A stretch of DNA of 64,000 nucleotides. Source: JAGNLA01 sp964639885. Its GTDB lineage: Bacteria > Caldisericota > Caldisericia > JAAYUI01. Positions within the stretch are counted from its first letter, which is position 1, and the number at the start of each line of letters is the position of its first letter. Location of the stretch: positions 1 to 64,000 of the forward strand of contig CAZXEH010000007.1 in NCBI GenBank assembly GCA_964639885.1. Direction: 5' to 3'. Shown piece after piece: positions 25,277 through 34,334 of the stretch. Below the pieces are notes generated by a model that worked only from the letters and a program-made list of their open reading frames with translations, did not search any database and was not told the origin of the DNA. Position numbers and translations under genes: made by a program.

Positions 25277-27963
25277 ACAGGGACAAGTACTTCATGGATT
25301 TCGTTGCCGAGGCGCTGATGATGCACCACAAGCTGGCAACGGAACTTGGAAAAATCGCTTCAGGCAACCGTTCAAGCGAAACCGTCTACGAAGCTTACAG
25401 AATGGCACATTCGCTCAATTCGTCGTCGGCCATGGCTGGGCTGCCTGAGCTTGGGTCGATTGCCTCGTTCATAGAATCATCACTTGAATCCTTTGTCGAG
25501 GATCAGGGTTCCGAGTGGCCTGAAGGTGTTGTCGAACTTTGCGAGACTACAAACGACACCATCGGCGGTGTCCTCAACGAACTCAATTCAGGCAGGGAAC
25601 CGGACATTAAAAGCCAGCTTGACGTGATAACCGAGATTTGGACTGAGTTCAGCACAGACGAGCAGGAACCGGCCAAAACCAATGAACTGGCATCGGTTGT
25701 TGCAGACTTCTTCCTCATCGAGGCCGAAGAGCACCTTAAAACCATGAATGACGGATTTCTCGCACTTGAAAAGAATCCGTCCGACAGGTCAACAATTGAA
25801 GAGGTTTTCAGGGCAGCTCACACCCTAAAAGGCGCAGCTTCATCGGTCGGTTTCACGGCAACCGAGATTGCAGCTCACGCCCTCGAGGACGCACTTGAAC
25901 CGATCAGGGACGGAGAAATAAGTCTTAATGCAGCAAAAACAGACATCCTCCTCGGTTCCCTCGATGCCCTGAAAGAAACACTCGACCTTGAAACCAAGGG
26001 TGACAAAACCGCACCGAAGGTTGCAAGGCAGGTGGCCGATCTTGTTGGAACCATCGGCATCTCAACCGAGAAAACTCCAGCAAAAACACAGGTATTTTTC
26101 CCGGCAGACGACAGAAAGGCGACCAGAGAACCTGACGTTAGGGTAAGGCTTTCAAAGCTGGACAACCTCATGAACCTGACAGGTGAGCTTCTGGTGCAGC
26201 GTTCCGGTCTTGACGAGTCCAGATCAAGGTTCATCACCATTGCCGACCAGATAAGGCTTTCATTGCGCAGGCTGTCATCGCTTACCACCGACCTATCCCA
26301 GCACAGGCTTCTCCAGCGAACAACCGAAGCCATGAACAACAAAATCGGTTCAAGGAATGGCGCTGGCTCAAGATTTGCCTCGGAATTCGACGAGCTAGAA
26401 TTTGACCGTTATGTCGAACTGGACAGAATCATCAGGAACCAGACCGAAGTCCACGCAGACCTCGTCGAAACTCTCACAAGACTTGAAAACGAGATTGACG
26501 AACTTGGAACAGGCACCAGCAAGCTGATCCAAAACGTCACATCCATTCAGGATTCGGTCATCGGATCAAGGTTGATTTCAATCTCACAGGTGCTTGACCG
26601 ATTCCCCAGGATGGTTCGTGATCTTGCCAGAAATGAAGGCAAGCAGGTCAATCTGGTGATCGAGGGCGAGACTGTCGAAATCGACGTGAAGGTTGCCGAC
26701 CGGATTTATGACCCACTGCTGCACATCATCAGAAATGCCGTCCACCACGGCATCGAAACCCCGAAAACCAGGGAATCAATTGGAAAAACTCCCGAAGGTA
26801 CCATAACCCTTTCGGCATCGTACGAAGGGAATCAGGTAATCCTGAGGATCGCAAACGACGGTGCTCCGCTTGACACCGACAAGATTGCCAGAAGGGCGCT
26901 GTCACAGGGGTTTGTTATGCCTGAAGAGCTTGAGATGATGGATGAAGACGGTATCGGCAGGCTGATCTTCAAAGCTGGCCTTTCTACGGCCGACGATGCA
27001 GGACTGGTTGCCGGCAGAGGTGTCGGTCTTGATGTTGTGAAAACCGGTGTCGAAAACCTTGGCGGTTCAATAGATGTCAGCTCAAATCCGCTTGGCACCG
27101 AGTTCACTCTCAGATTACCGATCTCACTGGTCATCTCACAAGGTCTCGTTGTCAACTGCGACAAAACCCCTTATGTAATACCGCTTGGCCAGGTTTCCGA
27201 GGTCATGAACATTGGCAGAAACGAGATCAAAATGATCGGTGAGACCCCGATGTACAACCTCAGGGAAGAGTTTGTCCAAATCCACTTCCTTGACGATATT
27301 CTCGGTGAAGATGCCGGCATATCAAAGTCAAACACAATTCCAACAGTGCTTGTTGAGTACGGCGCATCGAGAATGTTGATCGGTGTCACCGGCGTTGTTG
27401 GAAAACACGACATGGTCATCAAGTCAATGCCGAAAATGCTTCAGGCTATAGACCTCTTCGCCGGCGCAACAATCTTCGGTTCAGGCCAGGTTGTTCTGGT
27501 TCTCAACCCAATGAGCCTTTTTGAAAGAAAAATAGAAGCACTGCCAAAGAAACACGACTCAAACAGCAAACAGAAGGAACAGCAGGGCAAAAGGATTCTG
27601 GTTGTGGACGATTCCCTCTCAATGAGAAAAATTCTTTCGAAAGACCTTTCCGACAAAGGCTTTGAGGTCAGCACTGCAGCATCGGGGCTTGAAGCGCTTG
27701 ACATGCTTGAAAGCAACAGGTTCGATCTCATGGTTCTCGACATAGAGATGCCGGAGATGGACGGGTTCGAGCTGCTATCGATCATGAGGGACGATCCAAG
27801 GTTTTCAAATCTCCCAAACATGATCATCACCTCAAGGTCAGGGTCAAAACACAGGACGAAGGCTTTTGAACTTGGAGCAAATGCATATCTGGTCAAACCT
27901 TATGACCAGACGCTGTTCCTTGACACGGTCAAAAAACTGATTTCAAATGGAAACGGAGCCTGA
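25273..27963 (+). CDS. cheA: Hybrid CheA histidine kinase with tandem Hpt and C-terminal receiver
   Basis: An 896-residue kinase. A first Hpt-like helical unit (about 1-105) has a possible phospho-histidine H46 in MAHSLNSSSAMAGL. A second, canonical Hpt has H183 in AAHTLKGAASSVG. Dimerisation helices, then the ATPase with HIIRNAVHHGIE (N box), GVGLDVV (G box) and GTEFTLRLP, then a CheW-like regulatory domain (VISQGLVVNCDKTPYVIPLGQV). The C-terminal receiver (about 775-896) has VVDDSLSMRK, VLDIEMPEMDG and YLVKPY. Tandem Hpt plus fused receiver is the ChpA/FrzE-type layout rather than the flagellar one. It overlaps cheR by four bases (ATGA). Confidence 0.95.
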   Translation: MNRDKYFMDFVAEALMMHHKLATELGKIASGNRSSETVYEAYRMAHSLNSSSAMAGLPELGSIASFIESSLESFVEDQGSEWPEGVVELCETTNDTIGGVLNELNSGREPDIKSQLDVITEIWTEFSTDEQEPAKTNELASVVADFFLIEAEEHLKTMNDGFLALEKNPSDRSTIEEVFRAAHTLKGAASSVGFTATEIAAHALEDALEPIRDGEISLNAAKTDILLGSLDALKETLDLETKGDKTAPKVARQVADLVGTIGISTEKTPAKTQVFFPADDRKATREPDVRVRLSKLDNLMNLTGELLVQRSGLDESRSRFITIADQIRLSLRRLSSLTTDLSQHRLLQRTTEAMNNKIGSRNGAGSRFASEFDELEFDRYVELDRIIRNQTEVHADLVETLTRLENEIDELGTGTSKLIQNVTSIQDSVIGSRLISISQVLDRFPRMVRDLARNEGKQVNLVIEGETVEIDVKVADRIYDPLLHIIRNAVHHGIETPKTRESIGKTPEGTITLSASYEGNQVILRIANDGAPLDTDKIARRALSQGFVMPEELEMMDEDGIGRLIFKAGLSTADDAGLVAGRGVGLDVVKTGVENLGGSIDVSSNPLGTEFTLRLPISLVISQGLVVNCDKTPYVIPLGQVSEVMNIGRNEIKMIGETPMYNLREEFVQIHFLDDILGEDAGISKSNTIPTVLVEYGASRMLIGVTGVVGKHDMVIKSMPKMLQAIDLFAGATIFGSGQVVLVLNPMSLFERKIEALPKKHDSNSKQKEQQGKRILVVDDSLSMRKILSKDLSDKGFEVSTAASGLEALDMLESNRFDLMVLDIEMPEMDGFELLSIMRDDPRFSNLPNMIITSRSGSKHRTKAFELGANAYLVKPYDQTLFLDTVKKLISNGNGA

Positions 27964-27973
27964 AGGGGCTAAG

Positions 27974-29035
27974 ATGTTTCCAAAGATAAGGACTCTGCTT
28001 GTCAATGACTCGTTCCACACACTCGATGTGATGGGCAAAATCCTGCAGTCAGATCCTTCAATGACGGTCATTGGAACTGCCAGAAACGGCATTGAGGCCT
28101 TAAGACAGATAGATCACCTGTCACCTGATGTTGTGGTTCTCGATCTCACCATGCCTTATATGGACGGCCCATCCACTCTAAGGACTATTATGCAGAAAAA
28201 ACCGATTCCGGTACTCATCTGCGCACCCGATGATGCAAAACAGCAGGCGCTTGCCCTGTCGTGCCTTTCAATGGGTGCAGTTGATGCTGTCATATTCGAC
28301 GAAACAATTGATCCAATGACTCTTGATGCTCATCTGGCCACACTTCCAACCAGAATCAAAATGGTTTCGCACATCAAGCCGATCAGATCGATCAAAACTC
28401 TTGTGGGTGTGAAAATTGAAGCTCCAAGCGAATCAAGGATTGAACGAACTGGCAGAAAAGCCAGATCAGTCCTTACAATCGGCGCATCAACCGGTGGCCC
28501 TTCCGCACTCAAATTCATCCTCTCAAGATTGCCCGAAAACCTTGTGCCTGCAATTCTTATTGCCCAGCACATGCCGGAAAACATGACAAATGAATTCGTC
28601 AAAATGCTCGCCTACTCATCAACCCTCCAGGTAACACAGGGGAGGCATGGAATGCCGGTTGAGCCGGGCATGGTTTATGTCGCACCTGGCGGAAAAAACA
28701 TGGTTGTAAACGACGAAAGGATCATCGAGCTCAAAAACTCCGAAACTCTTGAATATGTTCCGTCGGTTGATGCGATGATGACCACAGCTGCGGATTCTTT
28801 CAGACACAAGACGATAGGACTTGTTCTCACAGGCATGGGCAGTGACGGGAAAAATGGTATCGTGTCGATAAAAAACTGTGGTGGCAAGACGCTTGCCCAG
28901 GACAAAGAAACATCTGTTGTGTTCGGAATGCCGAAAGAGGCAGCATCAACAGGCACCATTGACCACGTGCTGCCGCTTGAACAGATACCCCTGAAGCTCT
29001 CAAGGATGATGGGGATTGAAGAAAACGTTGCGTGA
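27974..29035 (+). CDS. cheB: CheB chemoreceptor methylesterase
   Basis: A 353-residue response regulator-methylesterase that removes receptor methyl groups and deamidates glutamines. The receiver (1-120) has VNDS and VVLDLTMPYMDG. Its conserved lysine position is replaced by an acidic stretch (VIFDETIDPM), which is atypical. The esterase domain shows the catalytic serine in IGASTGGPSAL, histidine in AQHMPENM and aspartate in TGMGSDGKNG. I chose ATG 27974, with AAGGGG upstream; the earlier ATG at 27947 lies inside cheA and lacks a site. Confidence 0.94.
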   Translation: MFPKIRTLLVNDSFHTLDVMGKILQSDPSMTVIGTARNGIEALRQIDHLSPDVVVLDLTMPYMDGPSTLRTIMQKKPIPVLICAPDDAKQQALALSCLSMGAVDAVIFDETIDPMTLDAHLATLPTRIKMVSHIKPIRSIKTLVGVKIEAPSESRIERTGRKARSVLTIGASTGGPSALKFILSRLPENLVPAILIAQHMPENMTNEFVKMLAYSSTLQVTQGRHGMPVEPGMVYVAPGGKNMVVNDERIIELKNSETLEYVPSVDAMMTTAADSFRHKTIGLVLTGMGSDGKNGIVSIKNCGGKTLAQDKETSVVFGMPKEAASTGTIDHVLPLEQIPLKLSRMMGIEENVA

Positions 29036-29047
29036 GGTTTATGAAAA

Positions 29048-29458
29048 ATGAAATTGTTACAAATATCGCTTGATGGGAAAACATTCCTGATTGCGGCACC
29101 AGCAAGGGTCGTTGAACAGTACGAATTCAGGAGCGTTCCCGGTACTCTGGTGAAGGGGATGCACCTTGGCAAACCGCTTCTTGACCTAGGGCTCCTGACA
29201 AAAACAAGACCGGCATCAATTGCAAAGGGTTTTGTCTACGATGATTTCGGTTTCATGGCAGAGGAGATCACCGGAGAAATTGAGATAGAAGACGAAAAAA
29301 TAAAGGTTTTTCCAAGAATGGTCTGGGAACAGAGGGGCGCTGTAGTTAAGGGCACAGCTGAAATCGAAGGTCAGAAAATACCCCTTATCAACGACAAACT
29401 CAACAGGCACTGGAAACAAGACATCGAATCCGAGCTGAAGGCAAGGAGATGGATATGA
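29048..29458 (+). CDS. Divergent CheW-like protein
   Basis: A 136-residue protein. Weak but ordered similarity to the CheW fold can be read: ISLDGKTFLIAAPARVVEQYEF at the start, LVKGMHLGKPLLDL in place of the central strand, FGFMAEEITGEIEI, and VVKGTAEIEGQKIPLINDKLN at the end. It sits 12 bases after cheB, overlaps the next CheW-like gene and lacks any other motif. It may be a specialised adaptor or inhibitor of the array; the assignment is inference from pattern and position. Confidence 0.6.
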   Translation: MKLLQISLDGKTFLIAAPARVVEQYEFRSVPGTLVKGMHLGKPLLDLGLLTKTRPASIAKGFVYDDFGFMAEEITGEIEIEDEKIKVFPRMVWEQRGAVVKGTAEIEGQKIPLINDKLNRHWKQDIESELKARRWI

Positions 29459-29895
29459 AAAAACAGGCTGTGGCAAAAGCTGAACCGATCACAACTTTCC
29501 TTGAACTTGAAGCGTGCTCGCAGGTTTGGGCGATCCCAGCCCTCGATGTCGTCAGGATCATTGAATTCAAAAAACCTGAACCGCTCCCTGAAGAAGGTCT
29601 GCTTCTTTCTGCAATTGTCGAGTATGAAAATCAGGAGGTTCCGTTTCTTTCCCTCGGCACACTGCTTGAGGGCAAGAAAGAATCCGAAGGGCCAATCATC
29701 ATCTTTGACCACAAAGAAGGAAGGATTGCTCTCGGAGTCTCAAAAGTTATGACTCTCAAAAGAATTCCCGACAGTCTTCTCGCACCGGTTCCTCCAATCA
29801 TTGGAGATGAAAGATTCAAGTCGATCCTGAATTTTTGCTATGTTGACAATGATGCAATCGTTCCGGTTGCAGACATAAAAAATCTGGAAATCTAA
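29455..29895 (+). CDS. CheW-like protein
   Basis: A 146-residue single CheW-type domain: FLELEACSQVWAIPALDVVRIIEF, AIVEYENQEVPFLSLGTLL, IALGVSKVMTLKRIP, and a terminal IVPVADIKNLEI. I chose ATG 29455 because AGGAG (29444-29448) is six bases away; ATG 29449 directly abuts the site. It is the last gene of the chemosensory operon. It is the fourth CheW-like protein there, so the array likely uses several adaptors with one kinase. Confidence 0.78.
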   Translation: MKKQAVAKAEPITTFLELEACSQVWAIPALDVVRIIEFKKPEPLPEEGLLLSAIVEYENQEVPFLSLGTLLEGKKESEGPIIIFDHKEGRIALGVSKVMTLKRIPDSLLAPVPPIIGDERFKSILNFCYVDNDAIVPVADIKNLEI

Positions 29896-29915
29896 AATCC
29901 TGGAACCTCAGGCAC

Positions 29916-29943
29916 TTGATATGATGAGTTTTGCCAATAACAT
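29916..29943 (+). promoter_or_regulatory. Promoter of the propeller lipoprotein gene (leaderless)
   Basis: TTGATA (29916-29921) and TAACAT (29938-29943) are separated by 16 bases. The -10 box ends seven bases before the ATG at 29951, and no ribosome site is present. Confidence 0.6.
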
Positions 29944-29950
29944 TGTTTGC

Positions 29951-31075
29951 ATGAAAAAGCTCGCCGTCATTATGGCATGTCTTGCGCTATCGGTCAGTTG
30001 CGCTCCAAAGGTTGATGATCCTGGAATGAGCAACGACTGTGGCTGGCCGTCATATCGTGGCAACTATCTCAACACTGGCTCGGTTCATTCCAGCTGCTCG
30101 CCATCGGTTGATTCAATCGATCTTTCATGGAAATTTGCAGCAGGCGGTGCCGTTGACCAGACACCGGTTGCAGGCGACGGCAAAATCTATATCGGTTCGA
30201 TCAACAAAAGATTCTACTGCATCAATGAGGCCGATGGTTCGGAAGCGTGGACTCATGAATGTTCTGACCCTGTGGCTACACCCGCAGTTATCGTTAAAGA
30301 CAAAGTGGTCTTTGGCACTAAAGGTTCTTCACTCCACTGTCTTGATGTCAACACCGGCGCTGAGCTTTGGACTCATGATATAAATGCAATCCCATCCATC
30401 CCTACAGCTGACGATGATTCAGTCTATGTCGGTTCATCCTCAAAAGAATTCATGAGAATCAACGTCGATGATGGTTCAGAGATATGGTCTGTTGAAGCAC
30501 CTGCCGGAATCAAAGGTTGTCCTGTGGTTGAATCCGGTTCGGTTGTTGTTGGTTGTTTCGATGGTTCGGTCATCAGGGTGGACAAGAAAACCGGTGCAAT
30601 CACAACCATCAAAAAAACTTCCGGCGCCATTACAACCTCGATTGTTGCAGACAGCGAAAACCTGTACTTTGCATCCTATGATGGCAGAATTCATTGCATC
30701 GACGGAAAAACGGGAGAAGAACGCTGGTCATACAACGTAGGTATAAATCAGGAATGCAGCCCGACGCTTTGGCATGGGAAGCTGTTCTTTGGTGCAAACA
30801 ATGGATACTTCTATTGTCTTTCGGTTACAAACGGTGCCGTTGTGTGGATTTATGACACTGGTTTGATGAGAAGGATCATTGGCAGTCCTGTCGCAAGCAA
30901 AGGCATGGTCTGGTTTGGCTCCGAGGACAACAACGTTTATTGCTTCAATGCCATAACAGGCGACAAACTCTGGTCTTACAAAACCGGTGACAGAATCTGG
31001 TCTTCACCGATATTTTCAAACAAACAGCTGATCATCGGCTGCAACGACGGCAATCTCTATTGCTTCGGCAACTGA
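29951..31075 (+). CDS. PQQ-like beta-propeller lipoprotein (BamB-like)
   Basis: A 374-residue lipoprotein. The signal peptide MKKLAVIMACLALSVSC ends in a lipobox cysteine, predicting lipid anchoring. The mature part is a complete propeller of seven or so blades, each with a GxIYCIN..DG...W pattern (for example YIGSINKRFYCINEADGSEAW and VYCFNAITGDKLWSY). Such proteins often act as scaffolds, like BamB; the quinone-binding residues of true PQQ dehydrogenases are not evident. The leaderless promoter position supports ATG 29951 over the earlier ATGs. It immediately follows the chemosensory operon but has its own promoter. Confidence 0.85.
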   Translation: MKKLAVIMACLALSVSCAPKVDDPGMSNDCGWPSYRGNYLNTGSVHSSCSPSVDSIDLSWKFAAGGAVDQTPVAGDGKIYIGSINKRFYCINEADGSEAWTHECSDPVATPAVIVKDKVVFGTKGSSLHCLDVNTGAELWTHDINAIPSIPTADDDSVYVGSSSKEFMRINVDDGSEIWSVEAPAGIKGCPVVESGSVVVGCFDGSVIRVDKKTGAITTIKKTSGAITTSIVADSENLYFASYDGRIHCIDGKTGEERWSYNVGINQECSPTLWHGKLFFGANNGYFYCLSVTNGAVVWIYDTGLMRRIIGSPVASKGMVWFGSEDNNVYCFNAITGDKLWSYKTGDRIWSSPIFSNKQLIIGCNDGNLYCFGN

Positions 31076-31081
31076 AGAAAA

Positions 31082-31447
31082 TCAGCCGATCTTTGCCAGA
31101 TATTCCCTCGCCGATTCAATTGTCATGAAGAATATGTTTTCTGGCGGTTTGATGAAAAACATTGGCAAAAAGTCGGTTATCTTGCCGGCATCAACGATTG
31201 CCACAGCCTTCAGCTTCCTTTGAGCTTCCTTCATCCTGTCGTCCATCAATTTGCCAGCCATTGAAAATGCGCTCATTCCTGGCATGTCTAGATCGGTGAC
31301 GTTGATGATGAGGCTGTAGCCAGGATTTTCTTCGACTGCCGAGATCAACTTTGTGACTGCCAATTCAACGGAGTCATCCAGCTTTCCGGAAAGTGTTGCT
31401 TCAATTGTTTTCGTCTCTTTTACAACTGTAACGTCGAATGTTGTCAT
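31082..31447 (-). CDS. STAS-like (anti-sigma-antagonist type) protein
   Basis: A 121-residue small soluble protein with alternating strands and helices like SpoIIAA/STAS-domain proteins: VKETKTIEATLSGKLDD, then YSLIINVTDLDMPGMSAFSMA, then LKAVAIVDAGKI. The serine in DMPGMSAF sits where the phosphorylated serine of anti-sigma antagonists lies, but the match is loose. The ATG 31447 follows GGAGACAA and lies nine bases after the stop of the secreted protein gene, so the two are co-transcribed. No partner anti-sigma factor is in the window. Confidence 0.55.
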   Translation of the reverse strand: MTTFDVTVVKETKTIEATLSGKLDDSVELAVTKLISAVEENPGYSLIINVTDLDMPGMSAFSMAGKLMDDRMKEAQRKLKAVAIVDAGKITDFLPMFFIKPPENIFFMTIESAREYLAKIG

Positions 31448-31455
31448 TTGTCTCC

Positions 31456-34134
31456 TCAAGGAGTGAAATCATCAGGCGGTGTATAAGTTATTTTGATATG
31501 TCTGGTATCAGCGAACCACTCAACCTTTGCGCCGAAAGCCTCGGAAATGAATCTGATTGGGACAAAGGTCGTTGAGTTTTCAAGCGAGGGAGCCACATCG
31601 AGTGTGACATCCATGCCATTGACGATTGCCTCCTTCCTGCCGACCCAAAGGGTGATTGAATCAGTGAATCTTGATATCGTTATCTTTTTCGACGATGCTT
31701 CCCACTGAACCTTGCAACCGAAGGCTTCTGAAACGAACCTGATTGGAACAAGCGTTCTGTTGTTTCTGATGAAAGGTGGTGAATCGAGGGGAACTTCCAG
31801 CGAGGCAATCCTTGCCTTCGGAACACCGATATCCATTTCTAGAAGGATCGACGGCTGGGACTTGACCTTTGCCTCAACCACCACATTCCTGCAAACGTTG
31901 CCTTTGGTTTTTATCGAGATGTGACCTACAAAGGATTCGCCACCTGGGAGCTCTGAGGCTGAGATTGTGGCAATTCCCTCGATTCTTTTCTGTCTGGTTT
32001 TGAAAACAACCGGCGAGACCTGGAGCCACGGTTTGTCAATCTCAATTGTTCCTGAAATTTCCTCGGTTGTGTCAAACGCTATCACGAAATTGATGGAAAC
32101 CTCGCGACCTCTCGGAATGTAGCCAAAATCAAGCCTGTCCGGGATTATTTCAATGCATGAAGGTGGTTCGACCGATTTTTCGGGGATCACAAATTTTATT
32201 GTGGATTTCAGGGTTTTATCCAGCACATTGACAGAAACAACCAGTTCGTATGGCCCCGGTGCCAAGCCGTTTGTGTTTACAGTGACCTGGATGTCAAATC
32301 CTGAATTTGCATCAATCTCACCGGTTCCGGGTGAGTATAGCCCGTAGTTTCCTGAGGTTCTTACCACAAACCTTGTTCTTGCGCCATTTTTTTGGGTCAG
32401 TCGGAATGTGGTTGCTCTTGGTGATGCCAGGGTTCCGAAATCGATGTTTTCAGGTGTGAGGCTGAATTCCGCTTCAGGTTCAGGCGGAGGAGGTTCCGGA
32501 GGCGGTGGTTCAGTTTTTTCATCAACAACAAATGAATCGGGCTCAATGTTTGGGTCGTGTGTGTCGCCCTTGCTGTCCTTCATTTTTGCGCCGATGATCG
32601 TGAGATTGTGCACCCCTGTCGTTTTTGGCTTGAGAGCGATGTAGACAAGCGTGCCATTTCCGGTGACACCATCGGCTTTCAGAATGCTTGCTGTGATCTT
32701 TGCACCTGATACCGACGGTTCAGCTTTTATTTCCAGTGGTGTGTTCTGGCTGATCAGCAACTCGCCAGGCTTTACGCCGGAGAATTCAAGTTTTGTGTTG
32801 TCAAAAACAAATGTGAACTCCCCGCTTGTCCAGTTTTTTGCATCGCTTATGTCAATCTTGATTTCAATGATTTCGTCCAGATAACCTTTTTCCGGAGCAT
32901 CGATTTTGAGTGTGGAGATTACCGGTGGATCTTTGGGTGGTTCAGGTTGTGGATCTGGGTCTGGAGGATTTGGAGGAGGAGGCGTCGGGTCACCAAGCAG
33001 ACCCCAGCATGTCAGACTGTTTGCACCTGCAAAGATTATCCTGTCCCAGAGAACAAGCGGCTGGTTAGCCACAAGCGTTCGGGAGTCGATATTGAAACTG
33101 GCCTTTTCCTCACCGGTGTCACAATCAAGGATCATGCACGTGCTGCCATCATGAACGCACACCATGCCTGAACCAACCGAAGGAGTTGAAGAGTTTGGAA
33201 TGGCATTGCCAAGCATCTTTGACCAGAGAGTATTGCCGGTTTGTACTTCCTTGGCATAAATGTATTGGTTGCCGGTATAGAAAATCAATCTCCCGTCGGA
33301 TGCCGGATTGCCGTATACTGTTGAAGGATCACCAAAAGGTGAGTTCCATGCTTCCTGACCGTTGTCTGTCTTGAGAGCAATCAGGGATTTGCTGGTTCTG
33401 ATTATGAGCAGGCCAGAAACGACCATGCACCCGCCAGAAATTTTTTCGTGAAGGTCTTTCTCCCAAATGATCGAGTGATCAGTCTCATTAATGGCAACGA
33501 CAATATCATCGTTATAGCAGACAAAAATCCTGCCCGAATCTGCACAAGGGTTGAACCTGATGCTGTTTGAGGATGATCTTGTTACATCCCAGTTTATTTC
33601 GTTGGTTGCTGGATTTACCGCCACCAGACCGGCGCCGTAATCTTCAAGGCAGAAGATCAGGTTTGAACCTGTGTCCATTGGATCAGCCCTCGAGGCTGTC
33701 TGGAACTGTGTCCTTGTCGAATACGCCGATTTACCGTCGATTCCAACTCCATAAATTCTTCCATCGACTCCGGCGACCGAGATTTTATTGTTCGAGATGA
33801 CCGGCGATGAGATGCACTTGCTGCCAAAATCCACTCGCCAGTCCACTTTTCCAGTCTGCCAGTCCAGACAGACAAATTGTCCGTTTGTGCTCTTGTTCCC
33901 TGCAACAAATATCTTTTGGCCATCTGTCAGAATCGAGCTGCTTGTGCTTGGTAACTCCACGCCGACGTCAGACTGCCAAAGCAGGCTGAGTGGAGGTTGT
34001 GGCATGGAGGTGAACAAACCGTCACGCTGTGGAGTCCCGCCTGTCATGGTCCAGATGAGCACATCGGCTCGAACGGCAACAATTGGCAAAATGGCAATTG
34101 ACAAAACAATACTTAGCAGTTTTTTCATCATCAT
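31456..34134 (-). CDS. Secreted beta-propeller / cohesin-like / stalk-domain protein
   Basis: 892 residues. Signal peptide 1-23; PQQ-like propeller about 48-380; Pro-rich linker 383-404. A cohesin-like domain follows at about 406-540 (KIDAPEKGYLDEIIEIKIDIS, then GEFTFVFDNTKLEF, GNGTLVYIALKPK). After a second Pro linker come two Ig-like domains (about 555-650, 657-757) and a stalk-type domain pair (about 764-886) with TLVPIRFVSEAFGCKVQWE and FVPIRFISEAFGAKVEWF. The cohesin-like unit suggests binding to a partner at the surface. Three ATG codons in a row open the gene. A TATTAT box at 34137-34142 ends two bases before the first, so the mRNA may start at the second or third. Confidence 0.85.
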   Translation of the reverse strand: MMMKKLLSIVLSIAILPIVAVRADVLIWTMTGGTPQRDGLFTSMPQPPLSLLWQSDVGVELPSTSSSILTDGQKIFVAGNKSTNGQFVCLDWQTGKVDWRVDFGSKCISSPVISNNKISVAGVDGRIYGVGIDGKSAYSTRTQFQTASRADPMDTGSNLIFCLEDYGAGLVAVNPATNEINWDVTRSSSNSIRFNPCADSGRIFVCYNDDIVVAINETDHSIIWEKDLHEKISGGCMVVSGLLIIRTSKSLIALKTDNGQEAWNSPFGDPSTVYGNPASDGRLIFYTGNQYIYAKEVQTGNTLWSKMLGNAIPNSSTPSVGSGMVCVHDGSTCMILDCDTGEEKASFNIDSRTLVANQPLVLWDRIIFAGANSLTCWGLLGDPTPPPPNPPDPDPQPEPPKDPPVISTLKIDAPEKGYLDEIIEIKIDISDAKNWTSGEFTFVFDNTKLEFSGVKPGELLISQNTPLEIKAEPSVSGAKITASILKADGVTGNGTLVYIALKPKTTGVHNLTIIGAKMKDSKGDTHDPNIEPDSFVVDEKTEPPPPEPPPPEPEAEFSLTPENIDFGTLASPRATTFRLTQKNGARTRFVVRTSGNYGLYSPGTGEIDANSGFDIQVTVNTNGLAPGPYELVVSVNVLDKTLKSTIKFVIPEKSVEPPSCIEIIPDRLDFGYIPRGREVSINFVIAFDTTEEISGTIEIDKPWLQVSPVVFKTRQKRIEGIATISASELPGGESFVGHISIKTKGNVCRNVVVEAKVKSQPSILLEMDIGVPKARIASLEVPLDSPPFIRNNRTLVPIRFVSEAFGCKVQWEASSKKITISRFTDSITLWVGRKEAIVNGMDVTLDVAPSLENSTTFVPIRFISEAFGAKVEWFADTRHIKITYTPPDDFTP

Positions 34135-34200
34135 CCATAATACAGTTTTGGGGCTGCGATTGTTTAAAGGTTAGAATCAGATATCTCTAAAGTGAAAAGA

Positions 34201-34230
34201 TTGTTGAAAATCGTTTGAGCTCAATATACA
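34201..34230 (+). promoter_or_regulatory. Promoter of tRNA-Gln and probably the glmU operon
   Basis: TTGTTG (34201-34206) and TATACA (34225-34230) are 18 bases apart. No other promoter is evident between here and glmU, so the tRNA and glmU are probably one transcript. Confidence 0.5.
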
Positions 34231-34248
34231 CTTTTCCAAGCAACAACT

Positions 34249-34323
34249 TGGGGAGTAGCCAAGTGGCAAGGCAGCGGTCTTTGGAACCGCCATCCGCAGG
34301 TTCGAATCCTGCCTCCCCAGCCA
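34249..34323 (+). tRNA. tRNA-Gln (anticodon TTG)
   Basis: The acceptor arm TGGGGAG pairs with CTCCCCA, then discriminator G and an encoded CCA. The anticodon stem GCGGT/ACCGC encloses CTTTGGA, giving anticodon TTG for glutamine CAA codons. The T-arm contains GGTTCGAATCC. It ends one base before the glmU ribosome site. Confidence 0.96.
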
Positions 34324-34334
34324 TAAGGAGACTC

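Noticed and set aside
34215..34334. N-terminal extension of glmU through the tRNA-Gln gene
   Set aside because: The frame runs through a perfect tRNA. GlmU homology and the AAGGAG site place the start at 34335.
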